Below are positions 59,435-64,000 of a stretch of 64,000 bases of DNA, in pieces. The position numbers and the translations under genes are program-made. The notes under the pieces were generated by a model that saw only the letters and a program-made list of their open reading frames with translations, was not told where the DNA came from and did no database searches. Source of the DNA: RHKX01 sp041393495 (GTDB lineage: Bacteria; Actinomycetota; Thermoleophilia; Solirubrobacterales; 70-9); assembly GCA_041393495.1 (NCBI GenBank), contig JAWKKA010000015.1:1-64000 (forward strand). Direction: 5' to 3'. The stretch's first letter is position 1. The number at the start of each line of letters is the position of its first letter.

Positions 59435-60136
59435 TCAGCGCCCGCTCCCCGCCTCCTCGGCGCCGTCCGGAAACGGCTCCATGCCCGCATACCACGGGCC
59501 GGTCGGGTAGGTGGCGACGCCGGCCTCCTCCATCTCGCCCCGGACCCGGCCGAAGAGGTTGCCGGCGTTGTCGAGAGCGAGCTCGAGCTCGGCGCGACTG
59601 CGCTCGCGGAGCTTCCAGAGGAAGTAGAGCTGCCGGTCGGAGGCGCCGAAGGAGACCTCGCGATCGATCGAGGTGGTCCAGGTGAGAAAGCCGGGGCTGA
59701 ACAGCTCGCGGAGGGCGATCGGATCGTGGCCCTTCGGCACGGTGGCGATGAAGCGGCGGTTGAAGTCGATGCTCTCGAACTCGACCCGGAGGCGGCTCAT
59801 GCGGCGCAGCTGCTCGTCCGGAGCGGCTTCGATCGACTCGACGTCGAAGGTCGGGACGGCCCGGGTCAGGTCCGGCATGTGCGCCTTGGCGAGGACCGCC
59901 GCCGGAAGAACGGTCCTGTGAAACAGCCCGCCCGACTCGAACTCCTCCGCATCGCAGCTCGAGCCCCAGAAGCCCGGCGCCAGCTCGCCGGTCAGCCGGT
60001 TCGATCCGCCCGGACAGAGGGCCGCCGGGGCATCGCGGGGGTTGAGGCCGCCGACCTCCTCGTAGGTGAGGCCGCGATCAGCGGCGACCGTCCGGACCGC
60101 GGCGACCCAGGCCTCCCTGTCGCCGGAGCCACTCAC
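59435..60136 (-). CDS. Protein of unknown function, possibly DUF3137-like
   Basis: 233 residues, soluble. The block VEFESIDFNRRFIATVPKGHDPIALRELFSPGF resembles the conserved part of DUF3137 proteins, which are often encoded beside LemA; the LemA gene indeed lies 290 bp away, divergently. The N-terminal half contains CPGGSNRLTGELAPGFWGSSCDAEEF with two Cys. GTG 60136 is the best start, but its spacing to AGAGG is short. The family call is tentative. Confidence 0.5.
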   Translation of the reverse strand: MSGSGDREAWVAAVRTVAADRGLTYEEVGGLNPRDAPAALCPGGSNRLTGELAPGFWGSSCDAEEFESGGLFHRTVLPAAVLAKAHMPDLTRAVPTFDVESIEAAPDEQLRRMSRLRVEFESIDFNRRFIATVPKGHDPIALRELFSPGFLTWTTSIDREVSFGASDRQLYFLWKLRERSRAELELALDNAGNLFGRVRGEMEEAGVATYPTGPWYAGMEPFPDGAEEAGSGR

Positions 60137-60220
60137 CTCTGAATCGGGCCGATCATCCGCCCATCGTATTGGCGGCGCTCGCGGCCCCCATCGCCATGCG
60201 GGAGGTACGTCGCGGGCGGC

Positions 60221-60360
60221 CCGGTCCCGTCCCGCCCGACGGCGACGGTCCGGTCCGCCCGGCGACGACGCGGTGACGTCCGGCGACGGTCCGGCCCCCC
60301 GACGACGGTCCGGTCCCGTCCGGCGACGGCGCGGTCCCGTCCGGCGATAGTCCGGTCCCC
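60221..60360. repeat. Degenerate ~21-bp tandem repeat, about 6.5 units
   Basis: Units of 18-21 bp beginning GGCGACGGTCC and usually ending GTCCCGTCC follow head to tail at 60241, 60261, 60282, 60301, 60322 and 60343, with a partial unit before. The unit is seven codons on either strand, so it translates to a repeating GRDRTVA on the minus strand, but no start or ribosome-binding site supports a gene. It fills the promoter region between the divergent LemA and DUF3137-like genes. Confidence 0.85.
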
Positions 60361-60426
60361 GGCCGCGATGGCGAGTGGAGGAGCGCCACGCGGCGACCCG
60401 CCGTGGCACCGGCTACAGTTGCCGCG

Positions 60427-60981
60427 ATGGTCATCGTCATCGTCGTCGTCGCGCTCGTTCTGCTCGTCGGGCTGATCTGGATCCTGATCCGGAACTCGAT
60501 GGTCGCCAGCCGCAACCGCGTCGATGAGGCGTGGAGCGGGATCGATGTCCAGCTCAAGCGTCGCCACGACCTCGTCCCGAACCTGGTCGAGACGGTCAAG
60601 GGCTACGCGACCCACGAGCAGACGGTCTTCACGAAGACCACCGAGGCGCGCGCCGAGGCGATGAAGGCGACGACCGTCGAGGCGACCCAGCAGGCCGAGG
60701 CGAAGCTGTCCGGCGCCCTCGCCGACCTCCGCGCCGTCGCCGAGAACTACCCGCAGCTCCGCGCGACCGAGAACTTCCAGCAGCTCCAGCGCAACCTGAA
60801 CGAGATCGAGGACGAGATCCAGGCATCGCGGCGGATCTACAACTCCAACGTCCAGGCCTACAACACGAAGATCCAGATCTTCCCGAACTCGATCGTCGCC
60901 AACTCGAGCGGCTTCACCGCCCGCGAGTTCTTCGAGATCGAAGACGGCGCCGAGCGCGAGCCGGTCCAGGTCAAGTTCTGA
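60427..60981 (+). CDS. lemA: LemA family protein
   Basis: 184 residues: an N-terminal membrane anchor (MVIVIVVVALVLLVGLIWI) then the LemA core RNRVDEAWSGIDVQLKRRHDLVPNLVETVKGY, LSGALADLRAVAENYPQLRATENF and YNSNVQAYNTKIQIFPNSIVA. These are nearly complete family signatures. LemA proteins are envelope proteins of uncertain function. ATG 60427. No TPM-domain gene follows; the end lies before a long palindrome. Confidence 0.94.
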   Translation: MVIVIVVVALVLLVGLIWILIRNSMVASRNRVDEAWSGIDVQLKRRHDLVPNLVETVKGYATHEQTVFTKTTEARAEAMKATTVEATQQAEAKLSGALADLRAVAENYPQLRATENFQQLQRNLNEIEDEIQASRRIYNSNVQAYNTKIQIFPNSIVANSSGFTAREFFEIEDGAEREPVQVKF

Positions 60982-61093
60982 GCGCGGTCGTCGAGCCCCC
61001 GGCCCGGCTCCCCTCGGCTTCAGGCCCCGGCTCAGCGCCCTCGTCGGCTCCGGCCCGGCGAGGCCGCTGCGCGCGCACGCATTGCTGACTCTC

Positions 61094-61142
61094 CGTCAAC
61101 GCAACATTCCGGAACTCATGGCTCCGTTCCGTTGCGTTGACG
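61094..61142. terminator. Long palindrome between convergent genes
   Basis: Arms CGTCAACGCAAC and GTTGCGTTGACG are perfectly complementary and enclose a second stem GGAAC/GTTCC around a CATGG loop, about 49 bp in all. It lies between the ends of lemA and the superoxide dismutase gene and could stop transcription from both sides. Confidence 0.75.
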
Positions 61143-61223
61143 CTTGAGTCAAGGGTCGGCCGGGGCCTTCGGGGCCGAAGCCGGGGCCGCCGGCGCCCCG
61201 GGCCGGCGGGCGCCCGCTCGTGC

Positions 61224-61826
61224 TCAGCCCGCGACCGCCTCGTAGCGTTGCGCGACCTCGTCCCAGTCGACGACGTTCCAGAACGCGTCGAGGTAATCGG
61301 GGCGCTTGTTCTGGTACTTGAGGTAGTAGGCGTGCTCCCAGACGTCGACGCCGAGGAGCGGCGTCGCGCCGTCGGAGATCGGCGAGTCCTGGTTCGCCGT
61401 GCTCGTCACCGCCAGGCCGCTGCCGTCGTGGACGAGCCACGCCCAGCCGGAGCCGAACCGGCCGACGCCGGCGGCCTTGAACTCCTCCTTGAAGGCGTCG
61501 AAGCTGCCGAACTTCGCGGCGATCGCCTCGGCGAGCGCTCCCGCGGGCTCGCCGCCCCCCTCCGGGCACATCACCTGCCAGAAGAAGCTGTGGTTGGCGT
61601 GGCCGCCGGCGTTGTTGCGGACCGCGGTCGCGTTCGGGACCGAGTCGAGGTTGCGAAGCACCTCCTCGACGTCGACGTCGGCCCACTCGCTGCCCTCGAG
61701 GGCGGCGTTGGCCTTGTCGACGTAGGCCTGGTGGTGCTTGTCGTGGTGGATCCGCATCGTCTCCTCGTCGATGTGAGGCTCGAGCGCGGCGTAGTCGTAG
61801 GGAAGGTCGGGGACTTCGTAGGCCAT
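61224..61826 (-). CDS. Superoxide dismutase (Fe/Mn family)
   Basis: 200 residues with the four metal ligands: His27 (RIHHDKHH), His79 (NNAGGHANHSFFW), Asp161 and His165 (VDVWEHAYYLKYQNKR). It converts superoxide to peroxide and oxygen. Metal preference (Fe or Mn) cannot be settled by eye. AAGGAG lies seven bases before ATG 61826. Confidence 0.96.
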   Translation of the reverse strand: MAYEVPDLPYDYAALEPHIDEETMRIHHDKHHQAYVDKANAALEGSEWADVDVEEVLRNLDSVPNATAVRNNAGGHANHSFFWQVMCPEGGGEPAGALAEAIAAKFGSFDAFKEEFKAAGVGRFGSGWAWLVHDGSGLAVTSTANQDSPISDGATPLLGVDVWEHAYYLKYQNKRPDYLDAFWNVVDWDEVAQRYEAVAG

Positions 61827-61933
61827 GCGGTTCTCCTTGGTCGATCTCTGCTGAACGCTGAATCTATACCCGGTCGGGTGACCCGCTACCCCGACCCGGC
61901 GATCGGACGGCGCGCCAATAGGATGCGCGCCCG

Positions 61934-63859
61934 ATGCCGGATCCCGCGCCCCCGATGCTCTGGACGCCGTCGCGTGAGCGGATCGAGCGCGCCCAGATCA
62001 CCTCGTTCGCCCGCGAGCACGGGCTGCCGACCGACTACGGGGAGCTGTGGCGTTGGTCGGTCGCCGACATCGAGCGCTTCTGGGCGCTGATCTGGTCCCA
62101 TTTCGGGGTCGCCGGCGGCTACGACGAGGTTCTCGCCGACCGCTCGATGCCGGGCACGAGATGGTTTCCGGGCGCGCAGGTCAACTACGCCGGCCACATC
62201 CTCGCCGGCCGCGATCCGGACGCGCCGGCGATCCACCACGCCTCCGAGCTGCGCGGCCTCGCGACCTGCACCTGGGGAGAGTTGGCCGACCGCACGGCCA
62301 GGATCGCCGCCGGGCTCGCCGCCCTCGGCGTTGGCCGCGGCGATCGCGTCGCCGCCTACCTGCCGAACGTCCTCGAGACGATCCCGGCCTTCCTCGCGAC
62401 CGCGTCGCTCGGCGCGATCTGGTCGTCGGCGGCGCCCGAGTTCGGCGCCCGCAGCGTCATCGACCGCTTCGTCCAGATCGAGCCGAAGGTGCTGCTCGCC
62501 GTCGATGGCTACCGCTACGGCGGTCGCAACTTCGACCGCGCCGGGGCGGTCGCCGAGATCGCCGCCGCCCTGCCCGGCCTCGAGCGGACGGTCCGCCTCG
62601 GCCACCTCGACGGAAGCGGCTGGGAGCAGGGCTTTCTCGGCCCGCCGGGCTCAGCGCTGGAGCCCGCGCCCCTCCCCTTCGACCACCCGCTCTGGGTCCT
62701 CTACTCGTCGGGCACGACCGGGCTGCCGAAGCCGATCGTCCACGGCCACGGCGGGATGCTGCTCGAGCACCTCAAGAAGATGCACCTCCACGTCGACGCC
62801 CAGCGCGGCGACCGCGTCTTCTGGTTCACGACGACCGGTTGGATGATGTGGAACTTCCTCGTCGGCGTTCTCCTCACCGACGCCGAGATCGTCCTCTACG
62901 ACGGCAACCCCGGCTACCCCGATCTCGGCGCGCTCTGGCAGCTCGCCGACGACGCGCGGATCACGACGTTCGGAACCAGCGCGAGCTTCATCGCGAGCTG
63001 CATGAAGGCGGGGATCGAGCCGGCAGCGGGCCGCGACCTCTCGCGCCTCGGTGCGATCGGCTCGACCGGCTCGCCGCTTTCACCGGAGGGGTTCGACTGG
63101 GTCTACGAGCAGCTCGGCTCCGACACCTGGCTGTTCTCGACATCGGGCGGGACCGACGTCTGCACCGCCTTCGTCGGCGGCGTCCCGACCCTGCCCGTCT
63201 ATGAGGGCGAGCTGCAGGCGCGCTCGCTCGGCGCCGACATCCACGCCTGGGGTCCTGACGGCGAGGACCTCGTCGGCGCGGTCGGCGAGCTCGTGCTGAC
63301 CCAGCCGATGCCGTCGATGCCGATCTTCTTCTGGGGCGATGCCGACGGCAGCCGGCTGCGCGAGAGCTACTTCGCCACCTACCCGGGCGTCTGGCGCCAC
63401 GGCGACTGGATCGAGATCACCGAGCGGGGCACGGCGATCATCTACGGGCGCTCCGACTCGACGATCAACCGCGGTGGGGTCCGGATGGGAACGAGCGAGA
63501 TCTACCGCGCCGTGCTCTCGCTCGACGAGGTCGTCGACGCGCTCGTCGTCGATGTTCCCCGCGAGGGCGAGGAGAGCTGGATGCCGCTGTTCGTCGTCCT
63601 CGCCGAAGGCGCCGAGCTCGATGAGAGGCTGACGAAACGGATCGCAGCGGCGGTCCGCGAGCAGTGCTCGCCCCGCCACGTCCCCAACGAGGTGATCGCG
63701 ATCGACGCGGTCCCGAGGACCCTCTCCGGCAAGGCGCTCGAGGTGCCGGTGAAGCGGATCCTGATGGGGACGGCGCCGGAGCGGGCGGCGAGCCGCGAGT
63801 CGCTCGCCAACCCCGCGGCGCTCGACTTCTTCGCCGCGCTCGCGGCCGAGCGATCCTGA
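61934..63859 (+). CDS. Acetoacetyl-CoA synthetase
   Basis: 641 residues of the ANL superfamily: P-loop-like YSSGTTGLPKPIVHG, TTTGWMMWNFLVG, STSGGTDVCTAFVGG, HGDWIEITERG, GRSDSTINRGGVRMGTSEIYR and the catalytic Lys in TLSGKALEVPVK. The N-terminus (WTPSRERIERAQI, RWFPGAQVNYAGHIL) is typical of acetoacetate-CoA ligase rather than acetyl-CoA synthetase. It activates acetoacetate, an end product of leucine and BKACE reactions, for use as acetyl-CoA. ATG 61934; divergent from the superoxide dismutase. Confidence 0.93.
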   Translation: MPDPAPPMLWTPSRERIERAQITSFAREHGLPTDYGELWRWSVADIERFWALIWSHFGVAGGYDEVLADRSMPGTRWFPGAQVNYAGHILAGRDPDAPAIHHASELRGLATCTWGELADRTARIAAGLAALGVGRGDRVAAYLPNVLETIPAFLATASLGAIWSSAAPEFGARSVIDRFVQIEPKVLLAVDGYRYGGRNFDRAGAVAEIAAALPGLERTVRLGHLDGSGWEQGFLGPPGSALEPAPLPFDHPLWVLYSSGTTGLPKPIVHGHGGMLLEHLKKMHLHVDAQRGDRVFWFTTTGWMMWNFLVGVLLTDAEIVLYDGNPGYPDLGALWQLADDARITTFGTSASFIASCMKAGIEPAAGRDLSRLGAIGSTGSPLSPEGFDWVYEQLGSDTWLFSTSGGTDVCTAFVGGVPTLPVYEGELQARSLGADIHAWGPDGEDLVGAVGELVLTQPMPSMPIFFWGDADGSRLRESYFATYPGVWRHGDWIEITERGTAIIYGRSDSTINRGGVRMGTSEIYRAVLSLDEVVDALVVDVPREGEESWMPLFVVLAEGAELDERLTKRIAAAVREQCSPRHVPNEVIAIDAVPRTLSGKALEVPVKRILMGTAPERAASRESLANPAALDFFAALAAERS

Positions 63860-63895
63860 GCAGGGCAGCCCCCCGACGGCTCCGATCCGACCGCC

Positions 63896-64000
63896 TCAGC
63901 GGGCCGACCGGCGCCGCAACCGCTCGACGAGCTTGATCCTCCGGTCGGCCGCCCGCGGCGTGCCGCCGGTTGGAACGAAGGTGAAGGTGGGATGGACGAC
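63896..64000 (-). CDS. C-terminal end of a gene running off the window
   Basis: An open frame enters from the right edge and ends in TGA at 63896, giving VVHPTFTFVPTGG, PRAADRRIKL and VERLRRRSAR. It is open across all 35 codons and ends convergently with the acetoacetyl-CoA synthetase gene 37 bp away. Too short to assign. Confidence 0.4.
   Translation of the reverse strand, partial: VVHPTFTFVPTGGTPRAADRRIKLVERLRRRSAR

Noticed and set aside
1745..59640. Other GAAGTAG or CTACTTC strings (for example near 1750, 19675, 25268, 38908, 39488, 59620)
   Set aside because: They lie inside coding sequence as Tyr/Phe codons and have no opposing arm 13 bases away.
60221..60360. Possible CRISPR array
   Set aside because: The units are contiguous 18-21 bp repeats without spacers and there is no cas gene in the window.

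Overview
The window is very GC-rich and uses many GTG and a few TTG starts. Genes are tightly packed with short stop/start overlaps. It reads as chromosomal DNA of an actinobacterium. The gene set (FprA, short BolA, A-type Fe-S carrier, leucine/acyl-CoA catabolism, a Holin-X/DUF3618 cluster, biotin-dependent carboxylases) and the codon usage suggest Thermoleophilia/Solirubrobacterales. That placement is inference; no rRNA or marker gene fixes it. I saw no tRNA, rRNA, CRISPR array, insertion sequence, integrase or prophage module.

Layout. 0-10 kb: a ferritin-like protein, an alpha/beta hydrolase, cobalamin-dependent methionine synthase behind a SAM-I-like riboswitch, a glycosyltransferase-flippase fusion and a large membrane protein. 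9.6-16.5 kb: an iron-sulfur/redox group (FprA, BolA, CGFS glutaredoxin, A-type carrier, CPC glutaredoxin-like protein) around a PAS-GAF-PAS-GGDEF-EAL protein. 16.5-19.2 kb: DegV, a small exported protein between two copies of a hairpin element, and a three-gene membrane cluster. 19.2-27.2 kb: acyl-CoA catabolism and regulation (TetR, nitrilase, MerR, OsmC, beta-keto acid cleavage enzyme, enoyl-CoA hydratase, an HD-GYP protein, acyl-CoA dehydrogenase). 27.5-30.2 kb: two LuxR-type response regulators and a soluble hybrid kinase. 30.2-45.5 kb: a second acyl-CoA dehydrogenase, GNAT, two SDRs, a drug exporter, a metallo-hydrolase, a lipid acyltransferase, a reductase/epimerase, glycerol kinase, a GT2, a mini biotin carrier, cupin/aldehyde dehydrogenase, a second enoyl-CoA hydratase and a DNA glycosylase. 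45.7-49.4 kb: a two-gene methylcrotonyl-CoA-type carboxylase operon. 49.5-56.8 kb: an esterase, a sulfatase and bioBFDA. 56.8-64 kb: an ECF sigma factor with a DUF4349 partner, rubredoxin, Nudix, LemA, superoxide dismutase and acetoacetyl-CoA synthetase.

The main system-level observation is a 27-bp operator of the form GAAGTRG-N13-CTACTTC, found at three intergenic places (23811, 25908, 49399). It lies in front of the enoyl-CoA hydratase/BKACE/OsmC/MerR operon, the isovaleryl/long-chain-type acyl-CoA dehydrogenase and the carboxylase operon. Together these match the core of a leucine/isovalerate degradation route, with acetoacetyl-CoA synthetase also in the window. The MerR gene inside the first controlled operon and the TetR gene just downstream are the candidate regulators. 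Biotin synthesis lies next to the biotin-dependent carboxylase.

Intergenic DNA is rich in small repeats: two copies of a 45-bp palindrome, arrays of a 7-bp unit on both sides of one gene, and 21-bp and 22-bp tandem repeats. There is also what looks like the N-terminal relic of a HemQ/chlorite-dismutase gene.
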